Shown here: positions 1 to 8,036 of the stretch, one piece after another | Layout of the letters: the number at the start of each line of letters is the position of its first letter | Position numbering within the stretch: position 1 is the first letter of the stretch | DNA from: Chloroflexota bacterium | GTDB taxonomy: Bacteria; Chloroflexota; Anaerolineae; Anaerolineales; UBA4823 | Assembly: GCA_029782365.1 (NCBI GenBank) | Contig: JAKOUW010000136.1 | Coordinates: 62,001-126,000, forward strand | Length of the DNA: 64,000 bases | Reading direction: 5' to 3' | The notes under the pieces: model-generated | The model's input: only the letters and a program-made list of their open reading frames with translations | Databases searched by the model: none | What the model was told of the DNA's origin: nothing | Position numbers and translations under genes: made by a program

Positions 1-39
1 TACCAAAACGCCGCCATAATCCCAGATCACCGCCTGCAC
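1..39 (-). CDS. HAD-family hydrolase, N-terminal 13 codons only (runs off the left edge)
   Basis: A GTG start at 39 follows a GAGGAG ribosome binding site about 10 bases upstream. It opens a frame reading MQAVIWDYGGVLV up to the window edge. An aspartate followed by x-G-G-V directly after a beta-strand near the N-terminus is the motif I signature of haloacid-dehalogenase-like phosphatases. The gene is cut at base 1, so subfamily and substrate cannot be judged. Confidence 0.6.
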   Translation of the reverse strand, partial: MQAVIWDYGGVLV

Positions 40-110
40 AGATATATTCTCCTCTTCAAAAACAAAGTGTTTGAGCAGTTAAGACAGCCCAAACACCTCG
101 CGCGCGTGTG

Positions 111-183
111 TGCCCCAGGCGGGAGTCGAACCCGCAACCTCGGCCTTAGGAGAGCCTCGCTCTATCCATTGAGCTACCAGGGC
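111..183 (-). tRNA. tRNA-Arg (anticodon CCU)
   Basis: The minus strand folds into a complete cloverleaf. The acceptor GCCCTGG pairs with CTGGGGC (with G-U pairs), the D arm is GCTC/GAGC, the anticodon loop CTCCTAA gives CCU, and the T arm contains GGTTCGA. The discriminator is A and CCA is not encoded. It sits between the HAD gene and sdhB, with a TGCTATAAT extended -10 just upstream. Confidence 0.93.
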
Positions 184-189
184 ATCCCC

Positions 190-201
190 CGCATTATAGC
201 A
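190..201 (-). promoter_or_regulatory. Extended -10 promoter element of tRNA-Arg
   Basis: On the minus strand TGCTATAAT (TATAAT at 193-198) lies about 10 bases before the first tRNA base, as expected for a sigma70-type extended -10 promoter. No good -35 hexamer is seen at 17 bases; that stretch is the end of sdhB. Confidence 0.5.
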
Positions 202-205
202 CTCT

Positions 206-919
206 TTATTCGATTTTTCCCGTGGCGATCGCCTTTTTCACATCGCCGATGGCCTCGGTGATCTGGATCTCGCGCGGGCAGGCTACCGTGCAGTTGAAGA
301 TCGTATGGCAGCGGTACACACCGAACTGCTCATTTAAAATCTTCAGGCGCTCGGCGGCAGCCTGGTCTCGGCTGTCATAAATAAAGCGGTGCGCCGCCAC
401 GATGGCAGCCGGGCCGACATATTTGTCATTCGCCCAGAAGGAAGGACAGGATGTGGTGCAGCAGGCGCACAAAATACATTTTGTTGTGTCATCAAAGCGC
501 TCGCGCTGCTCGGGGCTCTGCAGGCGTTCTTGCAGCGGCTCCGGGTCGTCATTGATGAAGTAAGGCAGCACCGAGCGGTAATGCTCGAAAAACGGCTCCA
601 TATCGACGATCAGGTCTTTGATCACCGGCAGGCCCGAGATTGGTTCAACCGTGATGTTCGTACCCACGTCTTTAATCAATGCTTTGCAGGCCAGGTAATT
701 GCGACCGTTGATGCGCATGGCATCTGAGCCGCACACGCCGTGCGCACACGAGCGCCGGAAAGACAGGCTGCCATCGAAATAACCTTTAATGTGCTCGAGC
801 ATGTCCAGGACGCGCTCGTTTTTATCGACGGTCAGTTCAAATTTGTCAAAATGCGATTTCTTATCCGTCTCTGGGTTAAAGCGGAAGATCCTCAATGATA
901 CTTTTACTTTGTCATCCAT
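206..919 (-). CDS. sdhB: Succinate dehydrogenase iron-sulfur subunit
   Basis: This subunit carries electrons from the flavin of SdhA to the quinone site of the membrane anchors in complex II. At 237 residues it has normal family length. The N-terminal ferredoxin domain binds [2Fe-2S] through C58, C63 and C78, with Asp at the third ligand position (CGSDAM), as in many SdhB proteins including E. coli. The C-terminal domain has CxxCxxC (CILCACCTTSCP) and a later CHTIFNCTVACP for the [4Fe-4S] and [3Fe-4S] clusters. It is last in the sdhC-sdhD-sdhA-sdhB operon, 9 bases after sdhA. Fumarate reductase is a sequence-level alternative; the adjacent bc operon favours an oxidative role. Confidence 0.95.
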   Translation of the reverse strand: MDDKVKVSLRIFRFNPETDKKSHFDKFELTVDKNERVLDMLEHIKGYFDGSLSFRRSCAHGVCGSDAMRINGRNYLACKALIKDVGTNITVEPISGLPVIKDLIVDMEPFFEHYRSVLPYFINDDPEPLQERLQSPEQRERFDDTTKCILCACCTTSCPSFWANDKYVGPAAIVAAHRFIYDSRDQAAAERLKILNEQFGVYRCHTIFNCTVACPREIQITEAIGDVKKAIATGKIE

Positions 920-928
920 ACTTTACCT

Positions 929-2722
929 CTAGTAAGTGCGTTCCTTGGGCTGGAAGCGGGTCTGCACCACGGATTTGTAACCGAGCTGAACGCTGCCATC
1001 GCCCTGGCGCCAGGACAGCGTGTGTTTCATCCAGTTAGCGTCATCCCGCTTGGGATAATCTTCGCGGGCGTGGGCGCCGCGGCTTTCGGTGCGGTTCAAA
1101 GCGCAGGCGGCAACCACTTCCGCCAGGTCAAGCAGGTTGCCCAGTTCCCAGGCGTTGAGCATCTCTGTATTGAAAACCTTGCCAGAATCGCTGACGCGCA
1201 CATTTTTGAATCGTTGGCGCAGGATGCGCACCTTCTCCAGGGCGTCAGCCATTCCGTCGCCGGTGCGGAAGATGCCCACGCCATCGAACATGACTGCTTT
1301 CATTTCTTTGGAAAGATCGGCCACCTTTTCGCTGCCGCTGCCGCTGCGCAAGGCATCGAGCTGCTGCAGGGTAAAATCGGCGGCATCGTTGGGCAGGGGC
1401 TGGAAATCGGCGCCCTTAGCAAACTGGGCTGCATGCAGGCCGGCATGCTTTCCAAAAACGATCAGATCAAGCAGCGAATTGGTACCCAGACGGTTGGCGC
1501 CGTGCACCGAAACGCAGGCCACTTCGCCCGCGGCGTAAAAGCCCGGCATCACCGTGTTGCTGGCGTCGATCACCACCTGGCCGTATTTATTGGTCGGTAT
1601 GCCGCCCATGGTGTAGTGGGCGGTGGGCTGGACGGGCATTGGCTCGCTGACCGGGTCCACTCCCAGATACACCCGGCAAAAATCGACAATATCGGGCAGC
1701 TTCGAGAGAATCTCCTCTGCAGTCACGTTGTACGCTGAGCCGTCTGGCTTGCGCCGTCCATCAAGGGCGGCATAACGGTTAACCACCTCGGGCCGCACAT
1801 CCAGGTACAGGTAGCGCTGGCCTTTGATGCCGCGCCCTTCCTTCATTTCGGTCAGCATCGCCCGGCTGACCACATCGCGCGAAGCCAGGTCTTTGACGCG
1901 CGGCGCATATTTCTCCATAAAGCGCTCGCCTTTGTCATTGATCAAGACACCGCCTTCGCCTCGCACCCCTTCTGTGATCAAGATTCCCAATTTATAAATT
2001 CCGGTGGGATGAAACTGGAAAAACTCCATATCTTCGAGCGGCAGGCCGCGGCGCAGCGCTACGGCTGGCCCATCGCCTGTATATGCGTAGGCGTTGGATG
2101 TGATTTCCCAGATGCGCCCGTGACCGCCGGTGGCGAAAATCACCGCCTTGGCGTGGAAGACGTGTATTTCACTGGTAGCCAGCTCCAGCGCCACCACACC
2201 GGCGGCGGCGTTGTTCACCACAATTAAATCTAACATTTGAAATTCATCGAAGAATTGGACTTTGTTCTTGAGGCACTGCTGGTAGAGTGTTTGCAAAATC
2301 ATGTGGCCGGTGCGGTCGGCGGCGTAACAAGCCCGGCGCACCGGTTTGCCGGTCACATTGTTAGTATGCCCACCAAAGGGGCGCTGATCGATTTTGCCAT
2401 CTGGCGTGCGCGAAAAAGGCAGGCCGTAATGTTCCAATTCGTACACGGCAGGCACCGCTTCCTGGCACATGAACTCGATGGCATCCTGGTCACCCAGGTA
2501 GTCAGAACCTTTAACGGTGTCAAAGGTGTGCCAATCGGGATGATCTTCTTCGATATTCCCTAACGCTGCACCCACACCGCCCTGGGCTGCGCCAGTGTGC
2601 GAGCGGGTGGGGTAAAGCTTGCTGATCACAGCAGTTTTGGCGGTTTTGGAAGCATATAAGGCGGCCATCAGGCCTGCGCCGCCGGCTCCAACCACCAGCA
2701 CTTCGATTTGATGCTTTTTCAT
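929..2722 (-). CDS. sdhA: Succinate dehydrogenase flavoprotein subunit
   Basis: This catalytic subunit oxidises succinate to fumarate with covalently bound FAD. At 597 residues it is full length. The N-terminus shows the dinucleotide-binding fold [14 protein letters not shown]42 in [14 protein letters not shown] is the likely FAD attachment residue. QFHPTGIY and the REGGVLIN region belong to the substrate pocket, and [18 protein letters not shown] is the conserved C-terminal FAD-binding segment. It starts 19 bases after sdhD and is followed by sdhB, so one transcript is expected. Confidence 0.96.
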   Translation of the reverse strand: MKKHQIEVLVVGAGGAGLMAALYASKTAKTAVISKLYPTRSHTGAAQGGVGAALGNIEEDHPDWHTFDTVKGSDYLGDQDAIEFMCQEAVPAVYELEHYGLPFSRTPDGKIDQRPFGGHTNNVTGKPVRRACYAADRTGHMILQTLYQQCLKNKVQFFDEFQMLDLIVVNNAAAGVVALELATSEIHVFHAKAVIFATGGHGRIWEITSNAYAYTGDGPAVALRRGLPLEDMEFFQFHPTGIYKLGILITEGVRGEGGVLINDKGERFMEKYAPRVKDLASRDVVSRAMLTEMKEGRGIKGQRYLYLDVRPEVVNRYAALDGRRKPDGSAYNVTAEEILSKLPDIVDFCRVYLGVDPVSEPMPVQPTAHYTMGGIPTNKYGQVVIDASNTVMPGFYAAGEVACVSVHGANRLGTNSLLDLIVFGKHAGLHAAQFAKGADFQPLPNDAADFTLQQLDALRSGSGSEKVADLSKEMKAVMFDGVGIFRTGDGMADALEKVRILRQRFKNVRVSDSGKVFNTEMLNAWELGNLLDLAEVVAACALNRTESRGAHAREDYPKRDDANWMKHTLSWRQGDGSVQLGYKSVVQTRFQPKERTY

Positions 2723-2741
2723 CTCTTGAAACTCCTCGAGC

Positions 2742-3161
2742 TCAGTTCGCCAGAATGACCTGGATGGCCACGATGAAGGAAACCAACCACAATGTGAAGA
2801 TCAGGCCGCGCAACATAATCTGCCCCCAACCGCTGCTGATGTAATCCTCTAAAATCATGCGCAGGCCGTTGTAACCGTGAGTGACTCCAAAGAAAATGAT
2901 CGCCATTTGCAACACCTGCAGTGCGGCGTTCATCCAGCCTGCTTCCACATCGGCTACGTAATTTACAACGTGATTCGGGTTGGGAAAGAACGTCCAACGC
3001 AGCAGAGTCGGGAGGTCAATCTGGGTGCGCGCTCCAAGATAAAGGGCGTAGAAAAAGCCAATCAGGCCAAGGATGATCATGAACAAACCAGAAATCCGGG
3101 TGAACAGCCACATCAGGTAGTCCAGGTTCACGCCGGGCATAGGCACAGTGCGCTCGCGCAT
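2742..3161 (-). CDS. sdhD: Succinate dehydrogenase membrane anchor, SdhD-like
   Basis: A 139-residue hydrophobic protein with three predicted membrane segments (near residues 18-40, 75-95 and 112-137). [14 protein letters not shown] has the conserved His and NGLR..ED pattern of the second anchor subunit, which with SdhC binds heme b and quinone. The start at 3161 was chosen because GGAGGAG lies just upstream; the frame is open for 34 more codons, but that extension overlaps sdhC and lacks hydrophobic or conserved sequence. It sits between sdhC and sdhA. Confidence 0.85.
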   Translation of the reverse strand: MRERTVPMPGVNLDYLMWLFTRISGLFMIILGLIGFFYALYLGARTQIDLPTLLRWTFFPNPNHVVNYVADVEAGWMNAALQVLQMAIIFFGVTHGYNGLRMILEDYISSGWGQIMLRGLIFTLWLVSFIVAIQVILAN

Positions 3162-3181
3162 TTTTTCTCCTCCGCTATTTT

Positions 3182-3571
3182 TTAACCGCCGCTTAAGGCA
3201 GCGCTGATCATGATGTAAGCTGTTAGAGCGTAAATCGGGATGATGATAAACCATTGCAGCCACAGCGCTTCACGCTGGTATTTGAGAAACTGCGGCCAAA
3301 AATCCAGCAGAATTACCCGCAGGCCGTGGATGGTATGAAAGAGCACGAAAAAAATCACAAAAAGTTGAAAGTACCATGCTTCATAGATCTTATTAATGCC
3401 GATACCCAGGTCGCTGGCGAAACCCTGCTGAGTCATATACCCGGCCACAACGTGCAGCCCGACAAAAATCAGGATGGCCAACCCGGCAATGCGGTTGATC
3501 AACCAGGCCAGCATTGTGCCGCCGCCCTGGTAGGTCAGGCCTTTCAGACCGATCAATTTACCGAACGCCAT
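3182..3571 (-). CDS. sdhC: Succinate dehydrogenase cytochrome b subunit, SdhC-like
   Basis: First gene of the sdh operon: 129 residues with three membrane segments. RIAGLAILIFVGLHVV and FHTIHGLRVILLD match the SdhC family, whose histidines ligate heme b. The ATG at 3571 has GGAGGT 8 bases upstream; the longer open frame reaching 3661 is unlikely to be used. Its promoter should lie in the spacer shared with the divergent Rieske/cytochrome b operon, where the interlocked inverted repeats at 3729-3761 are found. Confidence 0.86.
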   Translation of the reverse strand: MAFGKLIGLKGLTYQGGGTMLAWLINRIAGLAILIFVGLHVVAGYMTQQGFASDLGIGINKIYEAWYFQLFVIFFVLFHTIHGLRVILLDFWPQFLKYQREALWLQWFIIIPIYALTAYIMISAALSGG

Positions 3572-3728
3572 AAAGATACCTCCGTTAGCATAGAGAAGAT
3601 AGGCTGGATTTAAATGTACCTGGCAGGATAGGTGAGAGTTTTCCCCATTATCACACTCCACCTGCTTTGAAGAAAAGTGACAATCATCATAGATTAAATA
3701 TTCTACTCTTCCTTATCACTGCAGGGAA

Positions 3729-3761
3729 TTGTGTTCTACAATAGGAACACAAACTATTGTA
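3729..3761. promoter_or_regulatory. Two interlocked perfect inverted repeats between the sdh and bc operons
   Basis: The arms run in order A (TTGTGTTC, 3729-3736), B (TACAATAG, 3737-3744), A' (GAACACAA, 3745-3752), one base, B' (CTATTGTA, 3754-3761). Each primed arm is the exact reverse complement of its partner. This sits between divergent respiratory operons and about 50-80 bases upstream of the predicted start of the Rieske transcript. Overlapping operator sites for a dimeric regulator of both operons is the simplest reading. An RNA pseudoknot is geometrically poor because the loops would have no bases. Confidence 0.6.
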
Positions 3762-3776
3762 CTCGATTTTCTCAAC

Positions 3777-3805
3777 TTGAATTCCGTTTCTTTCCACGGT
3801 AGAAT
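3777..3805 (+). promoter_or_regulatory. Predicted sigma70-type promoter of the Rieske/cytochrome b operon
   Basis: A -35 element TTGAAT (3777-3782), an exact 17-base spacer and a -10 element TAGAAT (3800-3805) lie 80 bases before the Rieske ATG, downstream of the interlocked repeats. Each hexamer has one mismatch to consensus. Confidence 0.6.
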
Positions 3806-3884
3806 TGTGATACCCTTCACCGGCTGTTTCGCCTCGCGCTGAGGCTGCCGGATTTCCCATTCAGTCTTTTTTTTGGAGGTTTTG

Positions 3885-4367
3885 ATGTCCGAATCTGATT
3901 CTGTTGGTCGCCGAGAATTTGTCGGGGTGGTCACGGCATTGCTGGGTTCGATCATGGCAGCTGTGGTGGGTCTGCCGGCAATTGGGTACATGCTGGCGCC
4001 TGCGCTCAAAGCAAGCACCGGTGAAGCGAAAATTGAAGCAGGCCCGGTGGAAAATTATCCCGAAGGCACGCCGACCCTGTTCACCTTCACCCGCACCAAG
4101 GTGAACGGCTGGGAAAAAACAGCCAACAGCTACGGCGTTTACGTCCTGCGCCAGGGTGATACCGTCAGCGTTTTATCGAACCGCTGCACGCACCTGAGCT
4201 GTCGGGTCAAATGGAGCGACAGCGAAGGAGACTATCACTGCCCATGCCACGATGCCGTCTTCGATAAGCAGGGCAAAGTGGTTAGCGGACCTCCGCCCCG
4301 CCCCCTGGACAGCCTGCCAGCCTCCATTGAAAATGGCAAAGTTTATATCCAATGGAAAGAAGGGTGA
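3885..4367 (+). CDS. petA: Rieske [2Fe-2S] protein of the bc-type quinol oxidase
   Basis: The Rieske protein accepts one electron from quinol and passes it to cytochrome c on the outer face. In 160 residues there is an N-terminal twin-arginine-type stretch (GRREFVGVV) leading into one membrane helix (about residues 17-40). The cluster domain follows, with box 1 CTHLSC and box 2 CPCHDAVF, each supplying one Cys and one His. A GPPPRPL Pro-loop comes after. The ATG at 3885 follows GGAGG; an upstream in-frame TTG lies inside the ribosome binding site. First gene of a three-gene bc operon. Confidence 0.9.
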   Translation: MSESDSVGRREFVGVVTALLGSIMAAVVGLPAIGYMLAPALKASTGEAKIEAGPVENYPEGTPTLFTFTRTKVNGWEKTANSYGVYVLRQGDTVSVLSNRCTHLSCRVKWSDSEGDYHCPCHDAVFDKQGKVVSGPPPRPLDSLPASIENGKVYIQWKEG

Positions 4368-4372
4368 AGGCA

Positions 4373-5032
4373 ATGAAGCAATCAATTATGCAATGGATCG
4401 ATGAACGGCTTGGCCTGACCACGGTTTATCAAGTCTTGTTGGACCGCAAAGTGCCAAAAGTGAACTGGTGGTTCACCCTGGGAAGTGCAAACCTCTTCTT
4501 GTTTGCCCTCCAGGTGCTGACTGGCATGATGCTGACCGTTTACTATGTACCCTCTCCCGATCATGCTTACGACAGCATCCAATACATCATGACCGATGTG
4601 TCTTTCGGCTGGCTGATTCGCGGCATCCACCATTGGGGCGCCAGCGTGATGGTGCTGGTGGTCTTCATTCATATGGTGCACACATTCACCTACGCTGCAT
4701 ACAAGTACCCGCGCGAGATCACCTGGTTGAGCGGCGTACTGCTGCTGCTCACCACCCTGGGGATGGGTTTCACCGGCTACCTGCTGCCCTGGAATCAGAA
4801 GGCGTACTGGGCGACCACGGTGGGGACCTCTATTGCCGGATCAGTGCCTTTTATCGGGGATTGGATATTGAAGGTGCTGCGCGGCGGCAGCGACTTGAGC
4901 GCGGTGACCCTGGCACGCTTCTTCTCGGTGCACATCTGGTGGCTGCCGGCGGCCATTGCCGCCATCGTTGGCATCCATTTGTACCTGGTTGTACGGCTGG
5001 GCGTCGCAGGTCCACCCACCAAGGATGAATAG
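4373..5032 (+). CDS. petB: Cytochrome b (b6-type, N-terminal four-helix part)
   Basis: At 219 residues it has the length of the split b6-type cytochrome b. Two pairs of heme-ligating histidines are seen: in HHWGASVMVLVVFIHMVH on helix B and in ARFFSVHIWW...GIHLYLV on helix D. GMGFTGYLLPWNQKAYWATTVGT is the conserved helix C/Qo-region segment. Start at 4373, just after the Rieske stop, with AGAAGG upstream. The other half of cytochrome b is encoded by the next gene. Confidence 0.92.
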   Translation: MKQSIMQWIDERLGLTTVYQVLLDRKVPKVNWWFTLGSANLFLFALQVLTGMMLTVYYVPSPDHAYDSIQYIMTDVSFGWLIRGIHHWGASVMVLVVFIHMVHTFTYAAYKYPREITWLSGVLLLLTTLGMGFTGYLLPWNQKAYWATTVGTSIAGSVPFIGDWILKVLRGGSDLSAVTLARFFSVHIWWLPAAIAAIVGIHLYLVVRLGVAGPPTKDE

Positions 5033-5053
5033 AGCAGGCAAAGGAAAGCAGTC

Positions 5054-6469
5054 ATGAACGAAGAGCAAAAACACGAATATCACGAAAAATATAAGATCAA
5101 GAAGCAAAAAGGCGAGAAGTTCTGGCCAGACGAGATTTACAAAGACCTGCTAATTTCCTTCGCCATTTTTATCCTGCTGGTTGGGCTGGCGGCTTTCATT
5201 GGCGTGGCCAACGAGCCCAAGGCCGACCCTTCTGACAGCAGTTATATCCCCCGCCCGGAATGGTACTTCCTGTTCCTGTTTAAGTTCCTGGCGATCTACG
5301 GCACCATCCCAGTTTTGGGGAAAATCGAATGGATCGCCACTGCGCTGGTGCCTGGGATTGGTGTGGGACTGCTGTTCCTGCTGCCCTTCATTGACCGCAG
5401 CCCGGTCCGCTATTACAGCAAGCGCGTCGCCGCCATTTCGGTAATGGGTGTGATCGTCACGACCATTGTTGGCCTGACCCTGATCGCTGATATTCCCACC
5501 TCCATCGGCGAAGGCAAACCCTACCTGGCTGGCATGCTGCAGCCTGTTGCCGGCTTGATTCTACCCGCGCTGGCCATTGGGGTGATTTTCTTGGCCGCCT
5601 ACTTTTTTAAGGGCAGCGCCAACCGGGTGATGATCTGGTCAACGAGCCTGTTCTCGATCCTGATCATGGCCACCTCGGTTGCCATCCTGCTCAACGCCCC
5701 GCCGAAAGAAGCTGCCCCCGAGACCCAGCTCGCCACCACTCTGCCCGAGCAGATCCTGGCAGGGCAAGACCTGTACAGCGTGCAGTGCGTGGAATGTCAC
5801 GGCGCCGAGGGAGAGGGCGGCGAGATCAAGGGGGTGCAGGGATTGGAAGGTAAAATCCTGCCGCCGCTCAAATCAGCGGACATTATGTACACTTTTACCG
5901 ATGAAACGATCAAGAACATCATCTCCTACGGTCAGCCCGACCAGGGGATGCCGCCTTTCGCCAAGCAGTACGGCGGCGAATTAGGCCCCGGCGAGGTGGA
6001 ATACATCGTGGCTTTCATGCGCTACACCTGGGATGACCGCAGCCAACTGCCGGCGGAAGTGGTCAAAGCCAACGCCGTGCCCAAGCTGGGTCCAAACGAA
6101 GTGCCTTCATACGATGTGCACGTCGCCCCGCTGATCAAACGCTACTGCCAGTCATGTCACCGCACCGGCAAGAAGAATAACAACTACATCATGGACACTT
6201 ACAACAATGTCTTGCATTCGGGCGACAACAAAGACAAAAACATTATCCCCGGCGACATCGTCAACAGCCACCTGATACAATTGATCAATCGCCAGGACCT
6301 GGGGAAAGAGCAGGGCGGCCCCATGCCCCCCACCAAAGCGCTCAAACCAGAGATCATCGACATCTTCACCCGCTGGATCGCCGGCGGGGCGCCGCAGACG
6401 GCTGCAGACGCTGCCAAAGTAACACTTCCTGCAGCCAGCCCGGCGGCTACACCCACGGCCGCGCCTTAA
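5054..6469 (+). CDS. Cytochrome bc complex subunit IV fused to two cytochrome c domains
   Basis: The 471-residue protein begins with the C-terminal half of cytochrome b (subunit IV type): a membrane helix near 34-55, the Qo-site motif PEWYFLFLFKFL (the PEWY signature), then further helices to about residue 215. Two c-type heme motifs follow: CVECH near residue 245, within a typical class I cytochrome c sequence, and CQSCH near residue 365, in a second domain. The tail is Ala/Pro/Thr-rich. The fusion would tether the electron acceptor to the Qo half of the complex. Fusions of subunit IV with cytochrome c are known in Gram-positive QcrC-type and heliobacterial complexes; the diheme arrangement here resembles these. 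Last gene of the operon, followed by a strong terminator. Confidence 0.9.
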   Translation: MNEEQKHEYHEKYKIKKQKGEKFWPDEIYKDLLISFAIFILLVGLAAFIGVANEPKADPSDSSYIPRPEWYFLFLFKFLAIYGTIPVLGKIEWIATALVPGIGVGLLFLLPFIDRSPVRYYSKRVAAISVMGVIVTTIVGLTLIADIPTSIGEGKPYLAGMLQPVAGLILPALAIGVIFLAAYFFKGSANRVMIWSTSLFSILIMATSVAILLNAPPKEAAPETQLATTLPEQILAGQDLYSVQCVECHGAEGEGGEIKGVQGLEGKILPPLKSADIMYTFTDETIKNIISYGQPDQGMPPFAKQYGGELGPGEVEYIVAFMRYTWDDRSQLPAEVVKANAVPKLGPNEVPSYDVHVAPLIKRYCQSCHRTGKKNNNYIMDTYNNVLHSGDNKDKNIIPGDIVNSHLIQLINRQDLGKEQGGPMPPTKALKPEIIDIFTRWIAGGAPQTAADAAKVTLPAASPAATPTAAP

Positions 6470-6491
6470 AAATTTGTAAGTAACTTTTTAT

Positions 6492-6531
6492 AAAAAAGAA
6501 CGACTATCACTTTAGATAGTCGTTCTTTTTT
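6492..6531 (+). terminator. Rho-independent terminator of the bc operon
   Basis: A perfect 17-bp stem (6492-6508 with 6515-6531) closes a 6-base loop. It begins with an A-run and ends in a T-run, so it could work in both directions. It lies 22 bases after the stop of the subunit IV/cytochrome c fusion. Confidence 0.92.
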
Positions 6532-6598
6532 GTTTCGAAACATGACGATCGGGCAACGGAAGCTCTTTCGAAACCAATTTAAGCCAAAGGAGAAAACA

Positions 6599-7987
6599 GT
6601 GTCTGTCAAATCTACTCTCGCAAAACTAATTTTTATCGTCGCGGTCATCGGCATCATGGTATTTGCTGCCGTGACCCCCGGCGTGGTGCGGGCGTTCTTT
6701 GTTGAGAACAATGCCGCCGACATTGCCGGTATTGTCTTTCACCGCCAGCCGGTCCAGGTGGTTGCCCAGGCGCAGCCTGCGCGGGTGATCCAGGGACAGT
6801 CTGCCCCGCAGGCAGCGCAGGGCGCTGTCCAGGCGCCGGCTCAAGACGCCTCTGCACAGCCTGCCTCGGCTGTGGTGATCCAGGGCGCGAGCGCCGATGA
6901 TATGTACCACCATGTGATGACGGGCACGGTTGTGGTGACCGGCACCCTGGATTCGATCAACGGCAACACCTGGATGGTCAGCGGCGTAACCGTCGTTTTG
7001 ACCACCACCACCGAGATCGAGGGCACACCCACGATCGGCGCCAAAGTCAAGGTCGAAGGCACAAAGCTGGCAGACGGCTCGGTGCTGGCGCGTGAGATCA
7101 AGATCATGGAAAAGGAACACGTCAACCTGGGCACCAAAGTCGAGTTCACCGGCACAGTGACCGCGATGAACGGCAATATGTGGACAGTGGACGCCACGAC
7201 CGTGATCATCACCGCCACGACCGAAGTTCACGGAACCTTTGCTGTCGGCGACAAGGTAAAAGTTGAAGGCTATAAGCAGACGGATGGCACGGTGCTCGCC
7301 AAGGAAATCTCTCCTTTCCAACCCAAGAAGCACCACCAAAAGGAAGTCGAATTTAGCGGCACCATCAAATCGATGAATGGCAGTACCTGGATGGTCGATG
7401 ATGTCACCGTGATCATCAGCAGCACCACCGAAGTGAAAGGCACCTTTGTTGTAGGCGACAAAGTAAAAGTTGAAGGCTACAAGCAAGATGACGGCTCAGT
7501 GCTGGCCAAAGAAATCAAGCCCGCTGAGAAGAAAGAAGAACACGAGAACAACGGTAAGGGCATTGAATTCGTCGGCACGCTGACCGCCATGAACGGCAAC
7601 GTCTGGACGGTTGACGCGTTCACGGTCACCATCGATGGCAAGACCCAGTTCGAGGGCAGCCCCAAGGTAGGCGATAAAATCCGCGTGGCCGGCCAAAAGC
7701 AGTCCGACGGCACCATCGTCGCCAACAATATCAAGGTTGTCAACGGCCGGGACGGCGAAGACAACGGCAAAGGCAACGGCGGTGAAAATAACGGCAAGGG
7801 CAACGGCGGAGACGGCAACAAAGGCGGCGGCTCGGGCGGTGGTGAAGACCACGGCAAGGGCGGTTCCGGCGGCGGCTCAGGCTCCGGCGGAAATGATCAC
7901 AAAGGCGGCGGTTCGGGCGGCGGCGATGACAACAAGAAGGGCGGCGGAGACCACGGTGGCGGCCACAAGAGCGGCGGCCACGACTAA
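6599..7987 (+). CDS. Secreted protein with four DUF5666-like repeats and a Gly/Asn/Lys-rich tail
   Basis: A GTG start at 6599 follows AAAGGAG and gives a 462-residue protein. It opens with a hydrophobic signal or anchor segment (residues 8-31), then an Ala/Gln-rich linker. Four beta-rich repeats of about 65-70 residues follow, each with the pattern V.F.GT...MNGN.W.VD..TV.I...TE..GT..VGDKVKVEG....DGSVLA.EI, which fits DUF5666. The last 75 residues are low-complexity Gly with Asp/Asn/Lys/His (NGKGNGG, GGGSGGG units). Function unknown; extracytoplasmic location is inferred. It is bounded by terminators on both sides, so it is a single-gene unit. Confidence 0.82.
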   Translation: MSVKSTLAKLIFIVAVIGIMVFAAVTPGVVRAFFVENNAADIAGIVFHRQPVQVVAQAQPARVIQGQSAPQAAQGAVQAPAQDASAQPASAVVIQGASADDMYHHVMTGTVVVTGTLDSINGNTWMVSGVTVVLTTTTEIEGTPTIGAKVKVEGTKLADGSVLAREIKIMEKEHVNLGTKVEFTGTVTAMNGNMWTVDATTVIITATTEVHGTFAVGDKVKVEGYKQTDGTVLAKEISPFQPKKHHQKEVEFSGTIKSMNGSTWMVDDVTVIISSTTEVKGTFVVGDKVKVEGYKQDDGSVLAKEIKPAEKKEEHENNGKGIEFVGTLTAMNGNVWTVDAFTVTIDGKTQFEGSPKVGDKIRVAGQKQSDGTIVANNIKVVNGRDGEDNGKGNGGENNGKGNGGDGNKGGGSGGGEDHGKGGSGGGSGSGGNDHKGGGSGGGDDNKKGGGDHGGGHKSGGHD

Positions 7988-7999
7988 CACTCATCCATC

Positions 8000-8031
8000 A
8001 AAAAGGCCAGGCAGCACCGCCTGGCTTTTTT
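8000..8031. terminator. Bidirectional terminator between the DUF5666 gene and arginase
   Basis: GCCAGGC (8006-8012) pairs with GCCTGGC (8019-8025) around a 6-base loop. An A-run precedes and a T-run follows, so it can serve both convergent genes. Confidence 0.85.
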
Positions 8032-8036
8032 GATTC

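Noticed and set aside
1022..1738. 238-codon plus-strand frame within sdhA
   Set aside because: Antisense shadow of a conserved flavoprotein gene, with no ribosome binding site or recognisable motif.
6531..6542. TGTTTCGAAACA as a second parS site
   Set aside because: The palindrome lacks the central ACGT, so half-site spacing differs by four bases from parS; it also overlaps the end of a terminator.
7741..7984. Short repeats at the end of the DUF5666 gene as a CRISPR or minisatellite array
   Set aside because: They are in-frame Gly/Asn/Lys codons of a low-complexity protein tail, with irregular units and no spacers.
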